The position numbers were made by a program, and so were the translations under genes. Positions 16,277 to 24,012 of a DNA stretch of 64,000 nt are shown here, in pieces. The notes beneath the pieces are model-generated. The model did not search any database. It saw nothing but the letters and a program-made list of their open reading frames with translations, and was not told where the DNA came from. Numbering within the stretch: position 1 is the first letter of the stretch; every line of letters begins with the position of its first letter. Origin of the DNA: Oceanibaculum pacificum (GTDB lineage Bacteria > Pseudomonadota > Alphaproteobacteria > Oceanibaculales > Oceanibaculaceae); assembly GCF_001618175.1 (NCBI RefSeq), contig NZ_LPXN01000094.1:1-64000 (forward strand). Reading direction: 5' to 3'.

Positions 16277-17151
16277 AGCGCTCCGACCACATCCTCGATC
16301 AGCGGGATCCCGGCCAGCGCCGGGTAGAAGGCCAGCAGAATCTCGATATGGCCGGTTTCCGGATATTCGATATGCCGAACCGGCACCGAATTCTTCCGCA
16401 GCGCCTTAGCCAGTTCCTGTGAATTCAACGGATAGACCGTGCCGTCGCCGGCACCGTGCAGCAGCGCCATCGGCGGCGCGGCGGGGGTAACGAAATTGAC
16501 CGGCTGGGTATCCCGAATGTGCTTGGCGCTGGCGAAGATGTCGCGGGTCGATTTGTAGTCGCTGGGATCGAAGGCATAGGGGCCGGCCAGGCCGACGAAG
16601 CCTTTCACACTATCGGGCTGCACGCCCTCGGCACGCAGATAATCGCCGTTCACTGCCAGCATCGCGCCCAGATGCGCGCCGGCGGAATGGCCGGCGATGA
16701 ACAGCCGTTCCGGATCGCCGCCATAAGCGCGGATATTCTCGCGCACCCAGCGCACAGCCTTGGCGCCGTCTTCGATAAAGGCGGGGAATTGCACCGCCGG
16801 GTAGAGCCGGTAGTCCGGCACGACCACGACATAGCCGTGCCGCACCAGCGCCTCGGCGACGAAGGCGTATTGCCCGCGCTCGCCGCCTTTCCAGCCGCCG
16901 CCATAGAAGAACACCACGACCGGATGCGCTGCGCCATCCGCTGGCCCATCCGCTGGCCCATCCGCTGGCCGGTGCACATCCAGCTTCTGCCGGGCGTCCG
17001 GACCATAGGCGATGCCGGCGGCCACCGGATGATCCTGCGCCAGCAACATGGCGTTCAACGTATCCAACCCGGAACAGCCGGAGAGAAGCGAGGCGATCAG
17101 CGCCGGCACGGCGGCCAGCTTGATCGCGCGGGTCAGGCGCAGCAGGGTCAT
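16237..17151 (-). CDS. Lipoprotein alpha/beta-hydrolase (esterase/lipase, BD-FAE/HSL-like)
   Basis: A 304-residue esterase. The signal peptide ends in lipobox LLSGC (Cys26), so it is probably attached to a membrane facing the periplasm. The oxyanion motif is FFYGGGWKGG in place of HGGG, the nucleophile elbow is GHSAGAH, the acid lies in HGAGDGTVYP and the histidine in PETGHIEI. The ATG at 17151 starts the signal peptide; the longer frame to 17307 would overlap the divergent methyltransferase. A PADG tetrapeptide is repeated three times before the catalytic domain, encoded by a 12-base tandem repeat. The natural substrate is unknown. Confidence 0.86.
   Translation of the reverse strand: MTLLRLTRAIKLAAVPALIASLLSGCSGLDTLNAMLLAQDHPVAAGIAYGPDARQKLDVHRPADGPADGPADGAAHPVVVFFYGGGWKGGERGQYAFVAEALVRHGYVVVVPDYRLYPAVQFPAFIEDGAKAVRWVRENIRAYGGDPERLFIAGHSAGAHLGAMLAVNGDYLRAEGVQPDSVKGFVGLAGPYAFDPSDYKSTRDIFASAKHIRDTQPVNFVTPAAPPMALLHGAGDGTVYPLNSQELAKALRKNSVPVRHIEYPETGHIEILLAFYPALAGIPLIEDVVGALQDFEGGSLSARR
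16934..16969 (-). repeat. 12-bp tandem repeat (three perfect copies)
   Basis: CCATCCGCTGGC is repeated exactly at 16934-16945, 16946-16957 and 16958-16969. In the esterase it codes for Pro-Ala-Asp-Gly repeats between the membrane anchor and the hydrolase domain, where a length change would be tolerated. Confidence 0.93.
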
Positions 17152-17235
17152 TCTTGTCCTCGACCGATTCCGTGGTCCTTTCAGATCGACCGAATTTCCG
17201 GCAAGTCGAGTCCCGGATGGCGTAAGCTCGCCGCC

Positions 17236-18015
17236 ATGCAGGATGGGGCAAGCTTCTTTCAGGGCGTGAATTTGCGGGTCGGCTTTTACGACCGGCTGTT
17301 CACGCATGCCGCGAACCTGGCCGGCGAGGAGGATTTCTACCGCGGCTTCACGGCGGAGACCGACAGCGTACTGGAAGCCGCCTGCGGCACTGGCCGGCTG
17401 TTCGGGTCACTGTCCGGGCCGGGCCGTCTGCTGGCGGGCTTCGATGCCTCGCTGGAATTGCTGCGCCAGGCGCGCAAGAACCATCCCACGGTGCCGCTAT
17501 CGCTGCAAAGGCTGGAGAGCTTTGCCTTCGGCCGGCGCTTCACGCGCATCGTCGTCGGCTATTACGGGCTGAGCTATGTGCTCGACGCGGCAGGCCGGAC
17601 CGGCCATATGCGCTGCCTGGCCGCGCATCTGGAGCCGGACGGGCGGGCGCTGATCCATCTGCCGGACGCGGAGATATTACGCCGGCCGATTCCGGACCAT
17701 GAGATGGCGGCGTTCCAGGGCAGCCGTTCGATCCGCGACCAGGCGACGGGCTTCGAGGGCGCGCTGACGCACCGCGTATCCGAGGCGACGCTGGAGGCGG
17801 ACGGCGCGGTCCGCGCCATGCATTTCCATTTCGCCTTGCGCAATTCACAGGGCGCCATCCTGCGCGAGGAGACGGCGGCGATGCGCTATGCCATCCTGGA
17901 TGAAGACGATCTGGCGCGCCTGGCGGCCTCGGCCGGTTTGCGCATCCTGGACATCCGCAAGGGCTTCTCGGAGGGCATCGACAGCGAGCTTATCGCCATA
18001 CTGGCCAAGGCATAG
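17236..18015 (+). CDS. Class I SAM-dependent methyltransferase
   Basis: A 259-residue protein with the SAM-binding motif I VLEAACGTG (45-53), the acidic loop LAGFDASLELLRQA as motif II, and the post-I region FTRIVVGYYGLSYVLD. The substrate cannot be told. The ATG at 17236 was chosen over a long upstream extension of the frame, which would be antisense to the esterase. The 84-base gap between it and the divergent esterase must hold both promoters, but I see no clear pair of elements. Confidence 0.82.
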   Translation: MQDGASFFQGVNLRVGFYDRLFTHAANLAGEEDFYRGFTAETDSVLEAACGTGRLFGSLSGPGRLLAGFDASLELLRQARKNHPTVPLSLQRLESFAFGRRFTRIVVGYYGLSYVLDAAGRTGHMRCLAAHLEPDGRALIHLPDAEILRRPIPDHEMAAFQGSRSIRDQATGFEGALTHRVSEATLEADGAVRAMHFHFALRNSQGAILREETAAMRYAILDEDDLARLAASAGLRILDIRKGFSEGIDSELIAILAKA

Positions 18016-18025
18016 CAATATTTTC

Positions 18026-18041
18026 CATAATATATATTATG
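18026..18041. promoter_or_regulatory. 16-bp perfect AT-rich palindrome upstream of mazG
   Basis: CATAATATATATTATG is its own reverse complement. It lies 10 bases after the methyltransferase stop and about 107 bases before mazG, in the only strongly AT-rich patch of this region. Operator or DNA-unwinding site are both possible; no T-tract supports a terminator. Confidence 0.4.
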
Positions 18042-18147
18042 CGATATTCGAATGCCGGTTTCCGGGCTTTCATCACTCGGCTTATCCCGCTACTCTCCCC
18101 TTGCTTTTCCTAGGCTATTGGCCATCCGGAAGCTCCCGAGGGTTACC

Positions 18148-18963
18148 ATGACCGCCCCGATCGACAGGCTGCGCGAGATCATGGCGCGTTTACGCGCGCC
18201 TGACGGATGCCCGTGGGACCGCGAGCAGGATTTCGCCAGCATCGCGCCCTACACCATCGAGGAAGCCTATGAAGTCGACGATGCGATCCGCCAGGGCGAT
18301 ATGGACCAGTTGCGCGAGGAACTGGGCGACCTGCTGCTTCAGGTCGTGTTCCATGCGCAGATGGCGGATGAGCAAGGCCATTTCGATTTCGACGCGGTGG
18401 CCACCGCCATCGCCGACAAGCTGGTGCGCCGCCATCCGCATGTCTTCACGACCGCGCCGGCCGCCTCCTCCGCCCAGGTCAAGCTGAGCTGGGAAGAGCT
18501 GAAGGCCGAGGAGCGGGCGCTGAAAGCCGGCGCCAAGGGCGCTGCGCCCAGCGTGCTCGACGATGTCGGCCGCGCCCTGCCGGCGCTGATGCGGGCGGAA
18601 AAGCTGCAGAAGCGCGCGGCCCGCGTCGGCTTCGACTGGCCGGAGACCGAGCAGGTCATCGCCAAGATCGAGGAAGAGCTGGCCGAGGTGAAGGAAGAGC
18701 TGGCGGCCCGACAGCGCTCCGCCGCGAATATCCATGAGGAGATGGGCGATCTGCTGTTCGCCGTCACCAATCTGGCGCGGCATTTGAAGGTCGACCCGGA
18801 ACTTGCCCTACGCGACTGCAACGCCAAGTTCGAACGCCGGTTCCAGCGCATCGAGGCGCTGCTGGCCGCCGAGGGCCGCACCCCCGACCAGTCCGGTCTC
18901 GACGAGATGGAATCCCTCTGGCTGCGCGCCAAGGCCGAGGAAAAACTTAAGAAATCCGCTTAA
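18148..18963 (+). CDS. mazG: Nucleoside triphosphate pyrophosphohydrolase MazG
   Basis: A 271-residue all-alpha NTP pyrophosphatase that hydrolyses non-canonical or excess NTPs to NMP and PPi. Two MazG repeats are seen: the N-terminal CPWDREQ ... YTIEEAYEVDDAI ... LREELGDLLLQVVFHAQ with the Mg-binding E-E-x-D pattern, and a C-terminal copy containing EELAEVKEEL and EMGDLLFAVTNLARHL. Length matches the two-domain E. coli type. The ATG at 18148 begins the conserved domain; the frame runs open upstream without conservation. In this lineage it commonly lies near hflX-hfq, as here. Confidence 0.94.
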   Translation: MTAPIDRLREIMARLRAPDGCPWDREQDFASIAPYTIEEAYEVDDAIRQGDMDQLREELGDLLLQVVFHAQMADEQGHFDFDAVATAIADKLVRRHPHVFTTAPAASSAQVKLSWEELKAEERALKAGAKGAAPSVLDDVGRALPALMRAEKLQKRAARVGFDWPETEQVIAKIEEELAEVKEELAARQRSAANIHEEMGDLLFAVTNLARHLKVDPELALRDCNAKFERRFQRIEALLAAEGRTPDQSGLDEMESLWLRAKAEEKLKKSA

Positions 18964-18998
18964 TCGACTGCAATATAGAAAGAAAAGGGAGTAGCAGA

Positions 18999-19754
18999 AT
19001 GTCCCAACTGACCGTTTTCATCACCGGCGCCACAGCCGGCTTCGGCGCCGCCACGGCCCGTCGCTTCGCCAAGGACAAGCATAAGCTGATCCTGACCGGC
19101 CGCCGCGCCGAGCGGCTGGAGGCGCTGAAGAAGGAACTGGATACCGACGTGCACATCATCCCGCTGGATGTGCGCGACGAAAAGGCCGTGCGCGCCGCCG
19201 TCGCCGCCCTGCCCGACACTTTCAAGAATGTCGACGTGCTGGTGAACAATGCCGGCCTCGCCCTTGGCCTGGAACCGGCCCATCTGGTCGCGATGAGCGA
19301 CTGGGAGACGATGATCGACACCAATATCAAAGGGCTGCTGTACTGCACCCAGGCGCTGCTGACCGGTATGGTCGAACGCGGCAAGGGCCATGTCATCAAT
19401 CTGGGCTCGGTCGCCGGCAGCTACCCCTATCCGGGCGGCAATGTCTATGGCGCGACCAAGGCCTTCGTGAAGCAGTTCTCGCTGAATCTGCGCGCCGATC
19501 TGGTGGGCCAGAATATCCGCGTCACCGATGTCGAGCCCGGCCTGGCCGAAAGCGAGTTCTCGACCGTGCGCTTCAAGGGCGATGCCGAAAAGGCCAAGCA
19601 GGTCTATGAAGGCACCGACCCGATCACCCCGGACAATGTCGCCGAGGTGATCTATTTCACCGCCACCTTCCCCGGCAATGTGAACATCAACCGCATCGAG
19701 CTGATGGCCGCCTGCCAGGCCTTCAGCCCGTTCAACGTGGTGCGGAAGAAGTAA
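18999..19754 (+). CDS. Short-chain dehydrogenase, YdfG-like
   Basis: A 251-residue classical SDR. The nucleotide loop TGATAGFG is at residues 9-16, NNAG follows in LVNNAGLALG, the catalytic set is Ser in NLGSVAGSYPYPGGN and YGATK, and PGLAESEF follows the active site. The dinucleotide specificity segment TGRRAERL has arginines after the second strand, which suggests NADP(H). It resembles YdfG, which acts on serine/3-hydroxy acids and reduces malonic semialdehyde; that substrate is an inference. It starts 35 bases after mazG. Confidence 0.9.
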   Translation: MSQLTVFITGATAGFGAATARRFAKDKHKLILTGRRAERLEALKKELDTDVHIIPLDVRDEKAVRAAVAALPDTFKNVDVLVNNAGLALGLEPAHLVAMSDWETMIDTNIKGLLYCTQALLTGMVERGKGHVINLGSVAGSYPYPGGNVYGATKAFVKQFSLNLRADLVGQNIRVTDVEPGLAESEFSTVRFKGDAEKAKQVYEGTDPITPDNVAEVIYFTATFPGNVNINRIELMAACQAFSPFNVVRKK

Positions 19755-19772
19755 GGCGCTAGGAGCGCTATC

Positions 19773-19803
19773 TGCCATGCCCTGGCTCGGCCCGGGCATG
19801 GCA
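19773..19803. terminator. Stem-loop between convergent genes
   Basis: TGCCATGCCC (19773-19782) pairs perfectly with GGGCATGGCA (19794-19803) across an 11-base loop. There is no T-tract on either side, so it is at best a Rho-type or weak bidirectional end for the dehydrogenase and the phosphatase genes that converge here. Confidence 0.45.
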
Positions 19804-19804
19804 G

Positions 19805-19825
19805 CCCTACCCCCTACCCCCTACC
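19805..19825. repeat. 7-bp tandem repeat overlapping a stop codon
   Basis: Three exact copies of CCCTACC (19805-19811, 19812-19818, 19819-19825). The third covers the TAG stop (19821-19823) of the leftward phosphatase gene, so the same stop triplet recurs in successive copies. Confidence 0.85.
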
Positions 19826-20642
19826 CCAACGCCCGGCTGGCCGGGTCGGGAAACAGCAGGTCGCGCAGCGCGTCCCAGCTATCCGGGTCCGGGGCCATCA
19901 GCAGCGGGCCGGCATGGATATTCGCATCATAGGGCGTGCCGTCGGCGAAGGCGCCGGTGCCGCCGGCCTCACGGTGGATCAGCCAGCCGGCGGCGTGATC
20001 CCAGGGCATGATGCGGCGATAGACGGAGAAATGCGTGCGGCCTTCTGCCAGCTGCAGATATTCCTGGCCGGCGCAGCCCAGCGAGAAGAAACGGCGTAGA
20101 TTCTGCGCCCGGGCGCGCACTTCCGGCCGCTCGTCCTTGGGCACGAATTTCAGGCTCAGCACGCCGATCATCTCGGCCAGCTTCTGCGGCTTGGCGACAT
20201 GCATGCGCCTGTCGTCGAGATAGGCCCCCTCGCCCGCCTCGGCCACCGCCATGCGGTCGCGCACCGGATCGTAAATCCAGCCGGCGCGGACCTTGCCATG
20301 CTGGACCAGCGCGACGATCACGGCGAACAGCTCCGAACCCTCGGCGAAATTGGCGGTGCCGTCGACCGGATCGATCACCCAGACCGGCTCGTCCGACCGG
20401 AACAGCTCCAGAATATGCGGGCTGGCGGCGGCCGCCTCCTCGCCGACGACATGAGAGCCGGGAATCAGCCGCGCCAGGGCGGGCGTCAGATATTTCTCCG
20501 ATTCCAGATCGGCGATGGTGACCAGGTCGCCGGGGCCCTTCTCCTGCGTGTCGCCCTCCTCCAGCCGCTTGAAGCGCGGCAGGATGATCTGCTCGGCGGT
20601 TTCCCGCAGCAGGTCGGAAACGCGGTCGGTATCCAGGATCAT
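19821..20642 (-). CDS. Inositol monophosphatase family protein
   Basis: A 273-residue Mg-dependent phosphatase of the IMPase/FBPase/CysQ superfamily. Metal site motifs: GEEAAAA, WVIDPVDGTANF and PWDHAAGWLIHREAG, in the usual order. It could act on inositol phosphate, histidinol phosphate or another sugar phosphate; the motifs do not discriminate. Its ATG overlaps the hflX stop by one base (TGATG), so it is coupled to the hfq-hflX transcript. Confidence 0.9.
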   Translation of the reverse strand: MILDTDRVSDLLRETAEQIILPRFKRLEEGDTQEKGPGDLVTIADLESEKYLTPALARLIPGSHVVGEEAAAASPHILELFRSDEPVWVIDPVDGTANFAEGSELFAVIVALVQHGKVRAGWIYDPVRDRMAVAEAGEGAYLDDRRMHVAKPQKLAEMIGVLSLKFVPKDERPEVRARAQNLRRFFSLGCAGQEYLQLAEGRTHFSVYRRIMPWDHAAGWLIHREAGGTGAFADGTPYDANIHAGPLLMAPDPDSWDALRDLLFPDPASRALG

Positions 20643-22033
20643 CAGGCGGTTTCGGCCTGGCGGCGCTCGAAGCGGGAAGCCTCGGCCGGGTCCAGCCCGA
20701 CCAGCAGGTGCGCCTGGCGCTCGTCATCCTCGCGCTCCAGCACCTCGCCATGCTGGTACAGCCAGGCGAGCGTGGCGCCATCGGCCAGATCGACATCGAC
20801 CCGCAGCGTCAGCCGCAATGCGTTCAGGCGGCGGTCCAGCAAGGCCAGCAGTTCGGCCGAGCCGCTGCCATCCAGGGCCGAGACGGCAATCACGCTGTCG
20901 TCGCGGGCGGCGATATTGCCTACGCGGGTGCGCTCCTCCGCCGGCAGCAGATCGATCTTGTTCAGCACCTCGACGATATGCTCGCTGCCCTGCTCCGGCC
21001 CGACGCCAAGGTCGGACAGCACCTCCTCCACATCGGCGCGCTGGGCGTCGCTGTCGGGATGGGCGACATCGCGGACATGCAGGATGATGTCGGCCTCCAG
21101 CACCTCCTCCAGCGTGGCGCGGAAGGCAGCGACAAGCTGCGTCGGCAGGTCGGAGATGAACCCCACCGTGTCGGACAGGATGATCTGCCGGCCGGACGGC
21201 AGCTTGAGCCGCCGCATGGTCGGGTCCAGCGTCGCGAACAGCAAATCCTTGGCGAACACGTCGGAGCGGGTCAGCCGGTTGAACAGCGTCGATTTGCCGG
21301 CATTGGTGTAGCCGACCAGCGCCACGATGGGATACGGCACCTTGCGCCGGGCGCTGCGATGCAGCTCGCGCGTGCGCTTCACTTCTTCCAGTTGGCGCTT
21401 CAGCTTCACGATCTTATCGTCGATGATGCGGCGATCCAGCTCGATCTGGCTTTCGCCCGGGCCGCCCATGAAGCCCGCGCCGCCGCGCTGGCGTTCCAGA
21501 TGGGTCCAGGACCGTACCAGACGGCTGCGCTGGTAGGTCAGCGCCGCCAGGTCGACCTGTAGCCGGCCCTCATGAGTGCGGGCGCGGGCGCCGAAGATTT
21601 CCAGGATCAGCCCGGTACGGTCGATCACCTTGCAGCGCCAGACCCGTTCCAGATTGCGCTGCTGGACGGGCGACAAGGCCGCATCCACCACCGCGACCTC
21701 GACCTCCATCGCGTCGATCAGCTCGCCATAGCGTTCGGCCTGGCCGCTGCCCAGCAGGGTCGCCGGCGTCGGCTTGGTCACGCGCACCACTTCCTGATGC
21801 ACGATCTCCAGCTCGATGGCCAGGGCCAGGCCCGCGGCCTCCGCCAGGCGCGCTTCGGGGGCGCGCACGGCATCGTCCCCGGAATCCTGCTGGGATTGCG
21901 GGCCGCCAACAATGTCGGGATGCAGAATCAAGGCGCGACCGGAATGGCCCGCCCCGTTTTTCCGATCCGACGACTGAACGGTGCTTTTGTCCTGCTGAAG
22001 CCGATCTTCAGCGTTACGGCTTGATCTGCCCAT
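20642..22033 (-). CDS. hflX: GTPase HflX (ribosome rescue/splitting)
   Basis: A 463-residue Obg-HflX GTPase that binds the 50S subunit and splits stalled ribosomes. The N-terminal HflX domain is followed by the glycine-rich GGPGESQIELDRR hinge and a coiled coil (DDKIVKLKRQLEEVKRTREL). The G domain has G1 GYTNAGKST, G2 FATLDPTMR, G3 SDTVGFI and G4 NKIDLL. The start is either the ATG at 22033 or the adjacent TTG at 22036, directly behind the hfq stop. The hfq-hflX pair is conserved across Proteobacteria. Confidence 0.95.
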   Translation of the reverse strand: MGRSSRNAEDRLQQDKSTVQSSDRKNGAGHSGRALILHPDIVGGPQSQQDSGDDAVRAPEARLAEAAGLALAIELEIVHQEVVRVTKPTPATLLGSGQAERYGELIDAMEVEVAVVDAALSPVQQRNLERVWRCKVIDRTGLILEIFGARARTHEGRLQVDLAALTYQRSRLVRSWTHLERQRGGAGFMGGPGESQIELDRRIIDDKIVKLKRQLEEVKRTRELHRSARRKVPYPIVALVGYTNAGKSTLFNRLTRSDVFAKDLLFATLDPTMRRLKLPSGRQIILSDTVGFISDLPTQLVAAFRATLEEVLEADIILHVRDVAHPDSDAQRADVEEVLSDLGVGPEQGSEHIVEVLNKIDLLPAEERTRVGNIAARDDSVIAVSALDGSGSAELLALLDRRLNALRLTLRVDVDLADGATLAWLYQHGEVLEREDDERQAHLLVGLDPAEASRFERRQAETA

Positions 22034-22036
22034 CAA

Positions 22037-22288
22037 TTACTCTGAGTCGGACCCTTCCTTGGAGGCGTCAAACAATTGAATCGGCTGGGCCGGCATGATG
22101 GTCGAAATCGCATGCTTGTAGACAAGCTGCGAATGCGCATCCCTGCGGAGCAGAACCGAGAAATTGTCGAACCAGGTGACGATGCCCTGGAGCTTCACGC
22201 CGTTGATCAGAAAGATCGTGACAGGGGTTTTCTGCTTGCGGATCGCATTCAGAAAGACGTCCTGAACGTTTTGATTTTTGTCAGACAT
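22037..22288 (-). CDS. hfq: RNA chaperone Hfq
   Basis: An 83-residue Sm-like protein forming a hexameric ring that pairs small RNAs with mRNAs. Sm1 is [20 protein letters not shown] with [18 protein letters not shown], and Sm2 is [12 protein letters not shown], where YKHA is the usual uridine-binding signature. The C-terminal tail is short and acidic, normal for alphaproteobacteria. hflX follows without a gap. Confidence 0.97.
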   Translation of the reverse strand: MSDKNQNVQDVFLNAIRKQKTPVTIFLINGVKLQGIVTWFDNFSVLLRRDAHSQLVYKHAISTIMPAQPIQLFDASKEGSDSE

Positions 22289-22346
22289 TGTTTCTTTCCG
22301 TCTGTTGTGTTGTTGGAGCCGATAACCGGCCCTTGCCGCACACCCA

Positions 22347-22364
22347 CTTTCGCATGTGCGAAAG
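22347..22364. promoter_or_regulatory. Palindrome upstream of hfq
   Basis: CTTTCGCA (22347-22354) and TGCGAAAG (22357-22364) form an 18-base inverted repeat about 60 bases ahead of the hfq start. A nine-base word CGATAACCG occurs on each side (22319-22327 and 22372-22380). No T-tract follows, so an operator or mRNA-leader stem is more likely than a terminator. Confidence 0.4.
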
Positions 22365-22437
22365 CAATAATCGATAACCGAAATTGGGGTTCGGACCGAT
22401 TATTTCAATGCGAATGTAACGAAAGGGAATGCGGCGG

Positions 22438-23121
22438 TCAGGCGATAGCCGTCAGCCAATCGACCAGACGGGTGCAGTGCGGCGCGTGCCAGCGCGGCGG
22501 ATGCTGGAGCAGCGCCGGATCGTCGGGATAGGGATCGCGGATCAGCACCGGCAGACAGCCGGCATTGTGACCGCATTCCATGTCGATGCTGGTGTCGCCG
22601 ACGAACCAGACATCCGGCCCCGGCGCGATGCCGCTGCCCTCCAGCGCCATGCTGACGGGAATCGGCGAGGGCTTGTCGGCCGGCGCGTCCTCCGCCCCGA
22701 TGACATGGCCAAAATAGCCGCGCCAGCCGAGATGCTCGACCTCCAGCCGCAGCGTCGGCCCGCGCTTGTTGGAGACGATGGCGAGATAGACCCCCCGCTC
22801 CTTCAGATGCACCAGCAACTCCGCCGATCCCGGCAGCGGGTTCAGCAGCTCCAGATGATGCTGTGCGAAATGGCCGAGGAAAATCTGCTTCGCCTCTTCC
22901 CACCGGTCCCCGAACAGCACTGGGAAGCTGTCGCGCAAGGAGGCTTTCACCCGCAAGCGCGTCTCCTCGACCGTCCAGGCTTCCTGGCCGAATGTCACCA
23001 GCGTGTGGTTCAAGGCCGCCCGGATGGCGTCCCAATTATCGGCCAGCGTGTGGTCCCAGTCGAAGATGACGGCGCGTGGCCGGTCCGTAGGGCAGGCGGT
23101 CAGCGGGAATTCCGGGGTCAC
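22438..23121 (-). CDS. HAD-family hydrolase (phosphoglycolate phosphatase-like)
   Basis: A 227-residue HAD-IA phosphatase. Motif I FDWDHTLAD carries the nucleophilic and acid/base aspartates, motif II is VSNKRG, motif III is the lysine in ADKPSP, and motif IV is FVGDTSIDMECG. The helical cap lies between motifs I and II. The substrate is uncertain. It has a GTG start at 23121 that overlaps the stop of the transaminase gene by four bases (GTGA), so the two are translated together. Confidence 0.88.
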   Translation of the reverse strand: MTPEFPLTACPTDRPRAVIFDWDHTLADNWDAIRAALNHTLVTFGQEAWTVEETRLRVKASLRDSFPVLFGDRWEEAKQIFLGHFAQHHLELLNPLPGSAELLVHLKERGVYLAIVSNKRGPTLRLEVEHLGWRGYFGHVIGAEDAPADKPSPIPVSMALEGSGIAPGPDVWFVGDTSIDMECGHNAGCLPVLIRDPYPDDPALLQHPPRWHAPHCTRLVDWLTAIA

Positions 23122-23984
23122 GCGCTCTCCCGCAGGCCGTCCATGAAGCCCTCGTACCAGTCGCGCATCTTCAGCGAGAGCGAGCCGGCCTTGCCGTTGC
23201 CGACCACCGTGTCGTTGATCTGGGTCACCGGGGTGACGAAGCTGGTGGCGCTGGAGATGAAGGCCTCGCGCGCGGTCAGCGCCTCCTCCAGGCTGAAGGG
23301 GCGTTCGACGAACTTTACCCCCTCCTCCGCCGCCAGCTTCAGGATGCGCAGGCGGGTGATGCCGTTCAGAATATCGTTGGTCGCCGGCCGGGTCACCAGT
23401 TCGCCTTCCTGGGTGATGATCCAGGCATTGGTCGAGGTGCCCTCGGTGACCATGCCGTCATCGTCGACCTGCCAGGCCTCGGTGGCGCCTGCCTCGCGCG
23501 CCTGCTGCTTGCCCAGAATGTTAGGAAGCAGGCCCACCGTCTTGATATCGCAGCGTTCCCAGCGGATATCCCGGATCGAGATGACCTTCACCCCATCCTC
23601 CACCTTCTGCCGCGAAGGCAAGCGCACATGCTTGGCGGTCATCACCACGGAGGGCGGCGTGCCCGGCTTGGGGAACGGATGGTCGCGCCGGGCCACGCCA
23701 CGCGTCACCTGCATATAGACCAGGCCGGTCTTGATCAGGTTGCGGCGGATCACCTCGCGGGTGATCGCCTTCATCGCCGCGCGCGACATCGGCACGTCGA
23801 TGCGCAGCTCGCCCAGCGAGCGCCACAGCCGGTCCAGATGCGGGTCTTCGTCCACCAGGCGGCCATTCACCACGGTGACGACCTCATAGACGCCGTCGGC
23901 GAACTGGTAGCCGCGATCCTCGACATGCACGGCGGCGTCGCCATGCGGAACGTAGCGGCCATTGACATAGGCAATGCGGGACAT
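23118..23984 (-). CDS. dat: D-amino-acid transaminase (fold-type IV PLP enzyme)
   Basis: A 288-residue class IV aminotransferase. FADGVYEVVTV and YMQVTRGVARRDHPFP match D-amino-acid transaminases, the PLP lysine lies in DIKTVGLLPNIL, and the phosphate-binding region is EGTSTNAWI. It interconverts D-alanine and D-glutamate with their keto acids, which links it to peptidoglycan precursor supply. Branched-chain transaminases share the fold but usually differ in the RG-V-R stretch. It lies 28 bases downstream of trkA on the same strand. Confidence 0.88.
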   Translation of the reverse strand: MSRIAYVNGRYVPHGDAAVHVEDRGYQFADGVYEVVTVVNGRLVDEDPHLDRLWRSLGELRIDVPMSRAAMKAITREVIRRNLIKTGLVYMQVTRGVARRDHPFPKPGTPPSVVMTAKHVRLPSRQKVEDGVKVISIRDIRWERCDIKTVGLLPNILGKQQAREAGATEAWQVDDDGMVTEGTSTNAWIITQEGELVTRPATNDILNGITRLRILKLAAEEGVKFVERPFSLEEALTAREAFISSATSFVTPVTQINDTVVGNGKAGSLSLKMRDWYEGFMDGLRESA

Positions 23985-24012
23985 GAAAGACCTCGAACGG
24001 GAAACGATAATC

